From Apoda limacodes (taxonomy: Eukaryota; Arthropoda; Insecta; Lepidoptera; Limacodidae): a stretch of 64,000 nucleotides of DNA. Location: NCBI GenBank assembly GCA_946406115.1, contig OX291553.1, positions 17,241,001 to 17,305,000 of the forward strand. Reading direction: 5' to 3'. The first letter of the stretch is position 1. The number at the start of each line of letters is the position of its first letter. Of this stretch, positions 11,913 to 23,139 are shown one piece after another. The translations under genes were made by a program, and so were the position numbers. The notes under the pieces were generated by a model. The model saw only the letters and a program-made list of their open reading frames with translations, was not told where the DNA came from and ran no database searches.

Positions 11913-12640
11913 GAAAAAAAACATCAAAGGAATTTGCTTCAATGTCCACTAGCTAGCTTTTAGTTATTAGAGTTTTAATTCTATTATTAGCTTGATCAAC
12001 AATTTTTCTTGCTACTTAATGAATCCAAGACAATTCTCAGGAAAACACCAGCCTAGTCCATGTTGCATACCCTTTAAGTTTTAGCATTATTCTCTGGAAG
12101 ATGAGAAATATTGCAGATATCTTAAAAACTAGTAAATCAATTTTGTTCAAGACAATTTTCGTTATTGGGTTCTGCTATAGTGATTTTTACAATTTGCAGT
12201 TTAACAAGATGGCCCAGCAGCATTTCTTTAATGGAAACAATATGCGAAAATAAGCAACATCATGCGTGGTTAGTAATTGAATAGCAAATTTTTTTGTTGT
12301 GTGTATTTATAATTTATTCTGTAGTACGAAACACATATATTATTTATTCTATATTTTAAAAGGGTCTTTTCAAATGAAACAGGTACCTTATTAACAGGTC
12401 ATTTTATTACTTATTACCTTTTTTTAAAAAAGATCTGCAAATTACAATGTGTAATTCCAACAGTATTCCTCTATAAACTTTAAACTAAACAGTTAGCCTG
12501 TTTCATTCTAATTATAGCTGCACATAAATTTAGGTGAGAATTGTAGAGGCGTTAGATTTCAGGCGAGGCGTATAATTAACAGCAAACACCTAACCAGCAG
12601 CGAAATAACAACGCTATCGCATTAGGATAAAGAAAGAAAC
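11913..12640. other. Non-coding stretch upstream of the AK2 exon
   Basis: On the minus strand this would be the intron before the AK2 piece. I found no sequence resembling the preceding AK2 exon (GFPRT region) and no other gene. Confidence 0.45.
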
Positions 12641-13150
12641 TGAAATATTAAAATAAGACCTCATGTTACACAATGAATCCATGAGTCACTGACTAATATT
12701 TTATTAAAATAAGACCTAATGTTATCCAATGAGTCCCTGAGTCACTCACTAATATTTAATTAAAATGAGACCTCATGATACCCAATGAATTCCTGAGGCA
12801 CTGGCTGATATTTCATTAAAATAAGACCTCATGTTACCCAATGAATCCCTGAGTCAATCACTGATATTTTATTAAAATAAGACGTCATGTTACTCAATGA
12901 ATCCCTGAGTCACTGACTGATATTTCATTAAAATAAGACCTCATGTTACCCAATGAGTCCCTGAGTCACTCACTAATGTTTATTAAAATAAGACTTCATG
13001 TTACCCAATGAGTCCCTGAGTCACTCACTGACATATTATTAAAACAAGACCTCATGTTACCGAATGAATCCCTGAGTCACTCACTGACATATTATTAAAA
13101 TAAGACCTCATGTTACCCAATGAATCCCTGACTCACTGACTAAAATTTTA
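12640..13150 (+). repeat. 56-bp minisatellite carrying AP-1-type heptamers
   Basis: Unit starts marked by AAATAAGACC or a variant fall at 12651, 12707, 12763, 12819, 12875, 12931, 12986, 13042 and 13098, a 56-bp period with one 55-bp step. Each unit reads roughly AAGACCTCATGTTACCCAAT, then GAATCCCTGAGTCACTGACT and a TA-rich link. Units 1, 2, 5, 6, 7 and 8 carry TGAGTCACT, unit 9 carries TGACTCA (the same palindromic site reversed), unit 4 has TGAGTCAAT, which also keeps the heptamer, and unit 3 has the broken form TGAGGCA. Confidence 0.95.
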
Positions 13151-13544
13151 TAAAATGTTATATTTTTTTTATTTAGTACATATTTTGGGTAGGAAAAGAG
13201 TTCCAAGTTTGTGAGCAAAAATTTCTTTATTACATTACATCCTGACTCACACATAACATATCGCCTGTGTCTAGCAGAAGAAGGCAGATACCAGTGTCTT
13301 TCACTTCGATATGATCCCGGCACACTTCGTATACTCACATTAATAAACGTTCGTAAGTTTAAGTTACCTTAATTTTAACCCAGTCAGGTTTTTATCAGTA
13401 ACATAGTATGACGTACTGTTCGATCCTGACTTACTCTTCAATCGTGACTTACTTCTATCGTTTGTCAGTAACTGGCAAAAGGGGTATATTATTCTGGGGT
13501 TTCATTCTATTAATCTAAAGTAATATAACAACACCTTAGTGCAG

Positions 13545-13665
13545 ATACACTGTATGTGTTCACCACTGGTCAGGCATCAGGAGTAAAGTGACAGGTGAAA
13601 AAAGGATTTTCCCAACATTATGATGTGGGTGTGTATCAAGCCGCTGGTACACCCGTATGTGGATT
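13545..13665 (+). repeat. Dispersed repeat family A, copy 3
   Basis: AGGAGTAAAGTGACAGGTGAA is followed by TTTTCCCAACATTATGATG and CCGCTGGTACACCC, in the same order as in the copy at 2330-2460. Confidence 0.55.
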
Positions 13666-13739
13666 AAATAGAATTTTGAAACCACGGTCCCATATTATAA
13701 TTGGTTAAAAGTATGACCAAAATCCTGAAATAAGACACA

Positions 13740-13870
13740 ATACGTGTCTTGATATGTAGACAATAAACACACGCTGTGTTAGAACACTAGTGTTGTTTCA
13801 GTATTTGGCTCACGGACGTTACGGTTACAGCCGGTCAGCCCTGCGAGGGCAACACATTATGGCGTTTTAA
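13740..13870 (+). repeat. Possible LTR remnant
   Basis: An AATAAA at about 13761 is followed by TGTTAGAACACTAGTGTTG, a GC-rich stretch ending GAGGGCAACA, and then TTATGGCG. A polyadenylation signal near an LTR terminus ending in ACA, followed by a TGGCG-type primer-binding start, would fit an LTR retrotransposon end, but no internal coding region or second LTR is visible. A terminal exon after the acceptor-like TTGTTTCAG at 13801 (22 codons to TAA) is an alternative reading. Confidence 0.25.
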
Positions 13871-14204
13871 TCTTTAGATTATAATAGAATTAGATCATCG
13901 CGATCTTTATTAATTCCTATTAACACAATATGGCCGGTTATCTAATTACTGCGAAGTTTCAAGTACTCTTGTTATGTCTTTGGATTTACAATTAGCAGTG
14001 GTTTTGTGTTACTAACTTCACTTTATTATCAGATGACGGTACACTTATGTAATTTCCGTTTTGAGCCGATAAACTGATAAACTGATATTTTGGTTTTGCC
14101 TTAAAATTTTGTGGGGTAAAATATTATCTTATTAGGGTTATTGTTTTCCTGCAAACAGTCATATTTAATAAGCTGTGAAAACCTTACCTCAAAATAAATA
14201 GGTA

Positions 14205-14470
14205 TTTCTTTTTTTTTCGTTAACTGACCTAACAAAAGGATGAGGTTATCAATTCGGATGTTTGTATTTTTTTTTATATATGCATAACTCAGTCATATGT
14301 AGACGGATTTTCAAAATTCTTTTTTTATTAAAAGGGTTATAATTCTTAGGTGGTCCCATATTATTGTCGTGAATTAAAAACCTAAAAATGTTGTTAATTT
14401 GGAACTGGAGAAACGCCTTTTATGTTGATTGTATAAAAGACAAGTATAAGTGTTTTTAGTGTACGAGAAA
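14205..14470 (+). repeat. ACCGACTTCAAAAAAGG-type dispersed repeat
   Basis: The block has AAAAGGATGAGGTTATCAAT, a T-rich tract, a CAGTCATATGTAGACGG segment and GGTGGTCCCATAT in the order I recall from a widespread lepidopteran repeat. It has no open frame. The shorter copies at 4195 and 53510 preserve only the start. Confidence 0.5.
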
Positions 14471-14474
14471 AAAA

Positions 14475-15095
14475 TAGCAATTCGTCACTCAAAAGTAAAA
14501 AGTAAAAAATTTAACAAAAAAAAATTTACCGGCTTCAAAAAGATGCACTAAAAAATAATTACTAATATTTCCAGGCTTATATTTGGCTAATCTATATTAC
14601 GACCTCTCTACGTAGATGTACGTATTATATAAAAATATTTTTGTGTGCTTAATTTATGTTGTATTATAATGACTTACCCAATACACGCTGGAGCAATTCC
14701 TTATTTTTTATAGGCTACGGGTAATGCGTTCTGTACGTTTTAAAGTCCTTTAGAAATTCGTTAAAAGTTTTCCTAAGTTTTTTATTATTTCTGTCGTTAA
14801 CTACAATAAAGCTATAAGCTTTGTAAGTTCAATAGCAGCGGATCGTTGGCGATCAGTGAAAATGTCGTTAATGTTTTAAGCAAATTTTACACGAGATGAA
14901 ATAGACATGAGTAATATATAACAATAGTAAGGGCGTTATCGTTGCAATTAAATTAAAGGCCAAAAATAATGTTAGTTGTCAGGTTTTTTTTGCCAAATCT
15001 GTTAAAAAGATATGTGACCATTTTATAATACGGGCAAAAATTCCTTTATATACATATTTGATCGGTACTGAGATACGTAATGTAACATATTGTAA
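14475..15095. other. AT-rich non-coding stretch
   Basis: No gene or bounded repeat was recognised. Confidence 0.45.
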
Positions 15096-15098
15096 ATA

Positions 15099-15395
15099 GT
15101 AGTACCTGGAACACCGAGCTTAGCTCGTTTTTTTAACAACGCCAACTATTGTCAAGTAGCTTGAGTGTTGCTCTGTCGGTAAAAATAATTGTTTTACTAT
15201 TCACCAATAGATGTCAGGAACAGTCATATTTTCAGCTTATCATTGCCTGAAAACACAGAAAAAACGACGTTTTCTAAAAATGAAACCTAGCTAGATCGAT
15301 TTATCGCCACCGAAACCCTAAATTTCATTAAAAACGTTGAAGCCTTTTCCGAGATTCGGATTATATATATACAAGAATTCCTCGTTTAAAGGTAT
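15099..15395 (-). mobile_element. Helitron-like element, copy 1 (reverse)
   Basis: This is the reverse complement of 46105-46423. In the sense direction it starts ATACCTTTAAACGAG, passes TTCTTGTATATATAT and GATCGATTTATCGCC-like sequence (seen here reversed), and ends with a short GAGCTAAGCTC hairpin about ten bases before the boundary CCAGGTACTA. A hairpin just before the 3' end fits a Helitron, but the terminal CTRR is not clean. Confidence 0.6.
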
Positions 15396-15699
15396 TAAAT
15401 ACGGCATTCTTACGGATGGTGTTTTGGAACTTGGTCTGAGCACTGCTATACCATTAAATAGCATTCCTACACACACATGCTCCTACATATGCTATTACTA
15501 CAATAATACTATATTATATTCTACACACACTTATCGTCATAAAAAAGCAATTCCAGATGTCACCAGCTAACACTTATCCAAAATAATTGCCAAGAAAACC
15601 GCGTTATATCTTTAATAAAATAAATTTATAAAAATTCATATCATAAGAAACATGTGTACTCTATTATATTATCTTTTTATGTTCCTCATTATCATCATA

Positions 15700-15845
15700 T
15701 ATTGGTCACTATATGTCCACTGCTGGATATGGGCCTCCTCCTTAGATTTCGAAACGGACGTGTCTGTCAAAGCTGATTGCATTTCTAACTAGGTCGTTAG
15801 CTCACCTACTGGGTAGCCTTCCCACGCTGTGTTTTTCAGATAGCC
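15700..15845 (-). mobile_element. RTE-type LINE 3' tail (reverse)
   Basis: On the minus strand GAGGCCCATATCCAGCAGTGG is followed by ATATGATGATAATGA, the tail I recall for lepidopteran RTE LINEs (codons for a Gln-Gln-Trp motif, then ATGATG repeats). A plus-strand relative is at 53590-53645. Only the 3' end is present. Confidence 0.6.
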
Positions 15846-15849
15846 TTTT

Positions 15850-18005
15850 CCTCGCTATAACCTTCCTTATTGTTTTCGGTTCCACGCACTATGTGTTATG
15901 CTATGCTAATTAATTATTATTCAGCTATGAGCTATGTATGTCACTTTAGTTCTTTACTTATTTTCTCATCTCTTTTATTAGACAGCGTATTTATACACGC
16001 TTAAAACATTCAAAAAAGGTGTAACCTTGTCTGAAACTAAAATATTTTTTAATTCATTTTAAGGTAGTTTTTGTCTTATGCACAAAAAAACGGCTTTTTA
16101 GTTTTTACATGGTCTAAACCTTGTATACACGTGCGTTAAGTTTATTTTTTACTTTTTAGTAGGTTTTTGGCCCGAGTTATGTCACTGGTTGGCGTTGCAA
16201 ACGTTCACAGGCTACCTCAGTTTTATAAAATCGGCTCATCGGCGAATATTAGGTATAAAATATCAGGTATGTATTAGATAACATACATATAATAAGTTCC
16301 GCATAAGAATTACGTCTTAAATCAATGCGTTAAACCGATGTGTTTTTCTAGAAACTTGAAAACCATTAATTGAACCTGATATGAACCTTCATGACAAAAA
16401 TAGATTTTAGTTTAGTTTAGTTTCTAAAAGCCATATTGAAATACGCAATACATGACAGAAGAAATGATATAAACGCCAAGCACCAGAGCGTGTCGTAGAC
16501 ATATTAAGTTCCTCTCACAATGTTCTGTGTTAACAATATGAAATATGCGACCACTTTTGTGGCAAAAGAAAGTGTGTTGAAAGATCCACAGTTATTTTCT
16601 GTCATCTCACTATATAACCATGACTGTATATCCCATAAAGACCTTTGATCTGTTTCATCTGTTCCGTTAAATCGATTAATCAATTGTCATAATTGCATCA
16701 AGCAGCTGTATCTCAATGTAGTCGCCGCTGTGAGGCTCCATTTATGGTATGAGTGAATATACATGCAATTGCCTACAGTTAAGGCGTTGGACACTTATGG
16801 TATCGACTTAGTAGGTACAAATAATAAATAGGTACAGAAGGACCACTAGACATAAGCGTGTTAAAACCACGCAAATATACGTGTCGCTGTCGTACGACTG
16901 AGGATGCAAGTTTTAAGTAAGTACTCATGTGTGAGTGCGCTAGAATGAGGCAACTTTGACACTTAAATGGTGTAGGAATATCGTACAATTTTTTTTCTAT
17001 AATAGCATTTTTTACTAATCATAAAACATGGACCTTACGATCTCGTCTGACTTAACTATGTTTTTTAAATCATTTAAAGCCTATATACCTAAATATATTT
17101 TGGATAATCCCTGCTCCCCTTTGAGAGAAATCTCTGCTGCAAAAACAGATTTTTGACATATAAACCATAGGCTTAACAAGTGGAAATCAGTCGCGACCGC
17201 CGCGTACCACATGAGTACATTATGACTGGAGCCTTCTGTACCTATTTATTTTGTGGCAGTTGTAATAAGCTAATAAAATTCACATGCGTCACAAGTAAAA
17301 TTCACAATTCATTGAATCTCTTTGAATAGAACTTACATGTTTGGTTTGGTAACTATGTTTGAATACTTAAAGTAGAAATCTATTCAGTGACTTCACAAGA
17401 TGTTTAGTTAAAAATGCAAATTCAGTCTAACAAATTATCTCTATAAAACTAGACAAAACATTTTGTTAATAATAATACGTGACCAACTTTATACATATTA
17501 ATATGATGCAAATAACAGTATCTAAATTATCGTAACAGATCATCTGTGACTTTTAAAGAGCAAGGAGTGCAAATATAATTGAGTAAACTTAATTTATTCA
17601 AAATTAGAAGAAGCTCACTGGTAAAAGATATATTTCATTTGCATGGCTAACCTGCAAATTTAAATTTATTTTCGGGCCAAAAATATCCATAAAACCTATA
17701 ATATGGGTTTGACAAAAGTAGGTAGGTCTTATTTTTCCATTTTTTTTTTCACTAAAATTCTCTGGAGCTCATTCGTGATTTGTTGACGAGAACCAAGTTA
17801 AAGTTCCGGGCACGTCTTTGATGGCTTAGGTTAGTGTTGCAATTTTGACACTGTCCGAAAATTTATTGGGCAATGTTGATAACGCACCCTTCGCTACTCT
17901 GCCTGTAACATGCATACGATAATTTGAATTAAGTTTAGCCTACCTATTTATACTTAACTTTCAGTCAAAAATCAAATGCAATAATTTGGTGTGGTTTTGT
18001 GTACG
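15850..18005. other. AT-rich non-coding stretch
   Basis: No supported gene. A short TTTAGTTTAGTTTAGTTT run occurs near 16407. Frames on both strands are short and show no recognisable motif. Confidence 0.45.
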
Positions 18006-18007
18006 GT

Positions 18008-18175
18008 TCTTAAATTTTTTTTTTTTTTTTTCTAACTACTCTCTACTGTTGTTGGCCGCAAATTGCCCTTAACAACTTACACGCGGACTAACTTTTGCTG
18101 CGGTGCTGCTTGCACTCTTCAGAGAAAAGTTGGGGCGGTTTGCGCAAGGGACACGAACACGAATACGTTCTTAAA
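18008..18175 (-). mobile_element. Retroelement 3' end with poly(A)
   Basis: On the plus strand a long T run at about 18017-18031 precedes a GC-rich 140-bp block. Read on the minus strand this is a GC-rich tail ending GAGAGTAGTTAG followed by poly(A), the layout of a 5'-truncated LINE or SINE. I do not recognise the family. Confidence 0.45.
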
Positions 18176-18283
18176 ATCTTAGGACACATTAATATGTACT
18201 ATAATAATTTAACGCTCCTGTATACTGAAAATTTAACTTTATGTAAAATATTCAAAGTTTGGTAGTGCACAGAAGATCTTTTT

Positions 18284-18436
18284 ACAACAGCACTGAGCCG
18301 TGTCTGCATCTTTCTCGGCATTTTCTTTCTTTCTTTCAGTTACGTTTTCACTGTGAGCCTGGTTATAGGTATTTATTTTAAAAGCTTTTGAAGCTTGCCT
18401 CATTGTCTGTGCCTTTGTTGTTCAGCGTAACATTTT
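18284..18436 (+). repeat. Copy of the spacer between the 964-bp duplicates
   Basis: The block from ACAGCACTGAGCCGTG to TTCAGCGTAACATTTT matches 20429-20597, which lies between the two 964-bp copies. The second copy has about 20 extra bases (CCGTAAGAAATCTTTAAGAC) and fewer CTTT repeats. Confidence 0.85.
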
Positions 18437-19022
18437 AGAAGTCAATGTTAACCAACTTTTCTTTATCGGTTCGTGATGCAATTTTCCATGCACTTTGGGT
18501 TCACGTGATATTTTTAAAGGTATATACAGCCAATGTTCTCAAGCAGTGTAACCTTTGGGCTTGTTGGACAGTGAGGGGTAAAGCATTCCATAGTCTTATA
18601 GATTTTACCGTAAATAAATAGCTATGTTTTAATGTAGAACTAATCTACAAACTAAAACAGATGTTTGGAGGAGTAACACGAATACATTCATATAATTCAA
18701 AAGCTCTCCGTTACTCAAAGCTGCACGTATCTAACTTTGAAAATATCACATGCGAGAATAATAACAATTCCGCAAACTATTTTCGACATAAAGCTACCAT
18801 AGTTTCATATCAAGCGTACAACAACAAACACTGGTACTACAAACTTAAAATTAGTTCATAAAACTATGGAAATTTGGAGCTTTCCTCTCGACTGGAAATA
18901 AAACTAGAATAAAAATTTAGCTTCATAATTCCTCGTGTGAAATTTTAGCTGAACAAGTTGTTTTTACGGATATAAGTAACTAATACCCACATTGTTAAAT
19001 TACAACGAATGGCTGAGCCAGT

Positions 19023-19163
19023 TTTGACGTGACAACGTCTTATAAATTGGTTTGCCGGGTGACACTTTAAGAAACTGCGTTACGCTCCGCTCACGTTATG
19101 CGCTCACAATGAGAGCGAGTGAGAGGCACGCGCCCGCCTAAGAGCGAGAGAGACAGACATAAA
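19023..19163 (-). repeat. Inverted repeat arm of an unclassified element
   Basis: Reverse complement of 9461-9611. It starts TTTGACGTGACAACGTC and runs through GCTCCGCTCACGTTATGCGC to AGAGAGACAGACATAAAA. No coding potential is seen; the minus-strand frame across it only shadows the repeat. Confidence 0.75.
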
Positions 19164-19279
19164 ATCATTGTCACGTAAAACTTTCGCCCGTATACCGACT
19201 TTACAGGCAACCAGTTTTTTTTAGTAAATAAAGTTAAGCTATTTCTAGTAAACCTCCACAGTCTTTGATACAATCTGCA

Positions 19280-19562
19280 TCTACTTATACCTATAATAAT
19301 TTGAAAATAAGTCTGTTTGTTTGTCCTTCATTCATGTCCAATTAAGCTGAAATTTGGCATACGTATAGTTTAAAAGACGGAGAAGGACATGAGACTAATT
19401 TTATACCCTGGAAAATTTAAAATTCCCGCAGAAACACTAGCTACAGCTGTAACGTGCTATAGAAAACCTGGCTTACTATAATCGCTATATTCAGGAAGTT
19501 GGCGTAGGAATTCTAAATTGATAACCGAATTTAGCGCAGACGGAGCCGCAGGCAAAAGCTAG
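19280..19562 (+). mobile_element. Non-autonomous Helitron ending GGCAAAAGCTAG
   Basis: The element starts TCTACTTATACCTATAATAA after an A and ends GCCGCAGGCAAAAGCTAG before a T. The interior has AAGCTGAAATTTGGCATACG and TTTTATACCCTGGAAAATTT, typical of this family; 51947-52324 is a related copy. The last 95 bases are part of the 964-bp duplication, so its tail reappears at about 20600-20694 without the 5' half. Confidence 0.7.
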
Positions 19563-20431
19563 TGTATACTATAAGCGTGTACCCGATTCTTTGCTTCCTT
19601 CTATTTAGCTCAGTCGTTCTAATGAATCAGCCCGGGCGGCGCTTCAGTCATTATAGCATTGCGTCATTTCATTAACCTTTCAGAGTATCATAATAATAAA
19701 TCAGTGGAATTCTCTACTTTGTAATATTCCGATCCACTGATCATGACATATTGGGGTTATTTAGGTCTAAAAGACCGCACAATATAGGTAGGTAGGTACT
19801 TGATTTCTGAACCCAATAAAATAGCTAAGTGATAATGCTAAATATGCTGATTAATTTAGTAATATAAATTAACCGAATTTTGTAAGATCTTAAAAAAATA
19901 TGTACGTTTTGTGCTTGCTTTTTAGGTAAGCAATTATGAAATTACTTGTTAGTTGGATGAAATAACCTTTTTCCGCGCTGTTGGTGCAGAAAAGACTGCC
20001 AATTCCGCTATTTCCGCTATTTGCCCGCCATCTTTATAAGTTCAGTCCAATTGAACTTTTACTCAGCGACAAAATATTTAAGTAGATATATAACCGAGGA
20101 AACGAAGCACTCAACTTCCGATTTTTGGACTCCTGAACGGATTTTGATGAATTGCATTCGACTTAATTTGTTTTGCTCGCGACTCTCTTTGAAAACTTAA
20201 CTAACCTTAGATTTAAGTTGGACCCAAAGCTTTCTTATGGCGAGAATCGGTTCAGTTCTTATCGTGTGATACTGAAACAAATAAACATACAGGCAAAATA
20301 TCTAAAATTAGTGATTTAGCGTCAGGGACACCTTAATACCGTCACGCGTATAACCTTTTATTTGTAAACAATTTCAACATAAAAAACACTGTTGTTACAG
20401 TTTTATAAATAACTAGTTTTTTTACTACAGC
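19468..20431 (+). repeat. 964-bp direct duplication, copy 1
   Basis: From CTGGCTTACTATAATCGC to TTTTTTTACTACAGC this stretch recurs at 20600-21563 with a constant offset of 1132 bases. The blocks I compared were identical. The copy begins inside a Helitron and holds no recognisable gene. Confidence 0.95.
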
Positions 20432-20597
20432 ACTGATCCGTGTCTGCATCTTTTCTCCGTAAGAAATCTTTAAGACTATCCTCGGCATTTTCTTTCAGTT
20501 ACGTTTTCACTGTGAGCCTGGTTATAGGTATTTATTTTAAAAGCTTTTGAAGCTTGCCTCATTGTCTGTGCCTTTGTTGTTCAGCGTAACATTTTTT
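20431..20597 (+). repeat. Spacer between the 964-bp copies
   Basis: This 167-bp spacer resembles 18284-18436 from CACTGATCCGTGTCTGC to CAGCGTAACATTTT. The A-B-A layout therefore has a diverged B-like copy about 1 kb upstream. Confidence 0.85.
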
Positions 20598-20599
20598 CA

Positions 20600-21563
20600 C
20601 TGGCTTACTATAATCGCTATATTCAGGAAGTTGGCGTAGGAATTCTAAATTGATAACCGAATTTAGCGCAGACGGAGCCGCAGGCAAAAGCTAGTGTATA
20701 CTATAAGCGTGTACCCGATTCTTTGCTTCCTTCTATTTAGCTCAGTCGTTCTAATGAATCAGCCCGGGCGGCGCTTCAGTCATTATAGCATTGCGTCATT
20801 TCATTAACCTTTCAGAGTATCATAATAATAAATCAGTGGAATTCTCTACTTTGTAATATTCCGATCCACTGATCATGACATATTGGGGTTATTTAGGTCT
20901 AAAAGACCGCACAATATAGGTAGGTAGGTACTTGATTTCTGAACCCAATAAAATAGCTAAGTGATAATGCTAAATATGCTGATTAATTTAGTAATATAAA
21001 TTAACCGAATTTTGTAAGATCTTAAAAAAATATGTACGTTTTGTGCTTGCTTTTTAGGTAAGCAATTATGAAATTACTTGTTAGTTGGATGAAATAACCT
21101 TTTTCCGCGCTGTTGGTGCAGAAAAGACTGCCAATTCCGCTATTTCCGCTATTTGCCCGCCATCTTTATAAGTTCAGTCCAATTGAACTTTTACTCAGCG
21201 ACAAAATATTTAAGTAGATATATAACCGAGGAAACGAAGCACTCAACTTCCGATTTTTGGACTCCTGAACGGATTTTGATGAATTGCATTCGACTTAATT
21301 TGTTTTGCTCGCGACTCTCTTTGAAAACTTAACTAACCTTAGATTTAAGTTGGACCCAAAGCTTTCTTATGGCGAGAATCGGTTCAGTTCTTATCGTGTG
21401 ATACTGAAACAAATAAACATACAGGCAAAATATCTAAAATTAGTGATTTAGCGTCAGGGACACCTTAATACCGTCACGCGTATAACCTTTTATTTGTAAA
21501 CAATTTCAACATAAAAAACACTGTTGTTACAGTTTTATAAATAACTAGTTTTTTTACTACAGC
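20600..21563 (+). repeat. 964-bp direct duplication, copy 2
   Basis: Apparently identical to 19468-20431. The left junction joins the spacer to mid-Helitron sequence; the right junction leaves into unrelated DNA starting GCAAATTTAGG. Confidence 0.95.
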
Positions 21564-21564
21564 G

Positions 21565-23135
21565 CAAATTTAGGTTTTCGACGTGAGATACTAAAAAAAG
21601 TCCTAGATTATTTATTGTAAGAAGCAAAGAGTATATAATACTACGATAAGAAGTTTAAGATACTCGGCTTCTAGGCAAAAACATATCAAGATGAAATATA
21701 GACTATATTTTAAACTAGACTTGCAATACACTGAAAACCGCATCCAATTTCGTGCAGTAGTTTTTGTGTGATATAAATGTTTATTGATACAAACATTAGA
21801 AGCCATTAGAAAGCCTGACAAACAAAAATTCAAAATTCAGTTGCTTTGGCTTCTATTGCACTTATAAAGACCTTTAATTTTTTTTAGATATACAGACTGA
21901 TCTTTTATGTATGTAGAGACTTCGGTTGGTTACAATTTTTTAACAATGAAGATATATGTATGTAGATACGGACTACAGACTCCATTATTTGCTTTGATTT
22001 AGGTGGTAATTATTATAGATATACCCTTTGTAATAAAAGTAGAAGCTCGGTCTACATTGTTAAAGCGTCAGTCATCGAGAGAAGGTTCATTATCCACAAT
22101 CCAGTGGCTAAGTATCTGGGTAGTAGATGGAGGTCATAAAATTGGTAATCTTCCTACGTACCTGTCTCGAATGGATTACTTTGAATTACTCTTCACAGAT
22201 TAAGGGATTTTCTTTGCGTATGGGGTCAAAGGCTAAATAATAATTAGCCCCCGGCTATAAATGGATTAATACTGTATTAGGTTTTGTTTTAAAAGTATAA
22301 ATGAATTTAAATATATTATAAGTAAGATCCTATTATTGTCACAAAGTACATTGTGTATTAAGGGCGGTAAGGAGAAAACTACTAACAAGAGGCTATTAAG
22401 AAGCCTGAGGCCGAATTTCTGTGCCGTCCGTGTTGTATACCATATTTTTCATCACATTTGCGAGAAAAAATTATAAAAATGTAGGGTGAATAAATAAATA
22501 AATTTTACAAAACACAATAGAAATGGCGGGAATAAAAGTAAACAAAACAACGCATCCGCCATATCTAGAGAATTTATGAATTAAAGAGTTTTGTTTGAAG
22601 TTAAAACATGTAAGTAATTGCTCGTTTGTAGTGTGCGCGTAGTTCGTGTTTAGAACAACGATACAGCTCTTATACATACTTGATTAGAATATGTGCGTCA
22701 TTGTCGCCCGTGGGTTTTATGAACGAGCACGTTGCTAAGAGAAATCAAAATTTATAAAGAAAAAGCCTGCGGGATTAATTCAGTGCTTGTAATGCAGCAA
22801 ATGTAAGTTTATAATAAAAAAAAAAGATTCCTATGTGACAAACCTCAAAGATTTTCGGATTTTCTCTTTTTACCTTTTTCATTCTTGGTTACCGCGTTAC
22901 AAAGCATCTAATTTTTTGAGTTTTTTTGGTTCAAAATATTATTTAGTCAATTTTTGTAACTCAATTTTGATTAATTTAGAGATGGCCATTTTGCTTCAGC
23001 ACCATTTATACTTCGCAAAATTTATTATTAGATAAAAAATAAAAAAATCGAAAAAAGGATTCAAAATTTGTTAAATAACTTATTTGTCGCTTTTGTAAAA
23101 AAAGTGTGACTGAAAGAGGTAACAATACTGAGAGA
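21565..23135. other. AT-rich non-coding stretch
   Basis: No supported gene. Open frames at 22003-22203 (+) and 22471-22677 (-) are of chance length and carry no motif that I recognise. Confidence 0.45.
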
Positions 23136-23139
23136 TATC

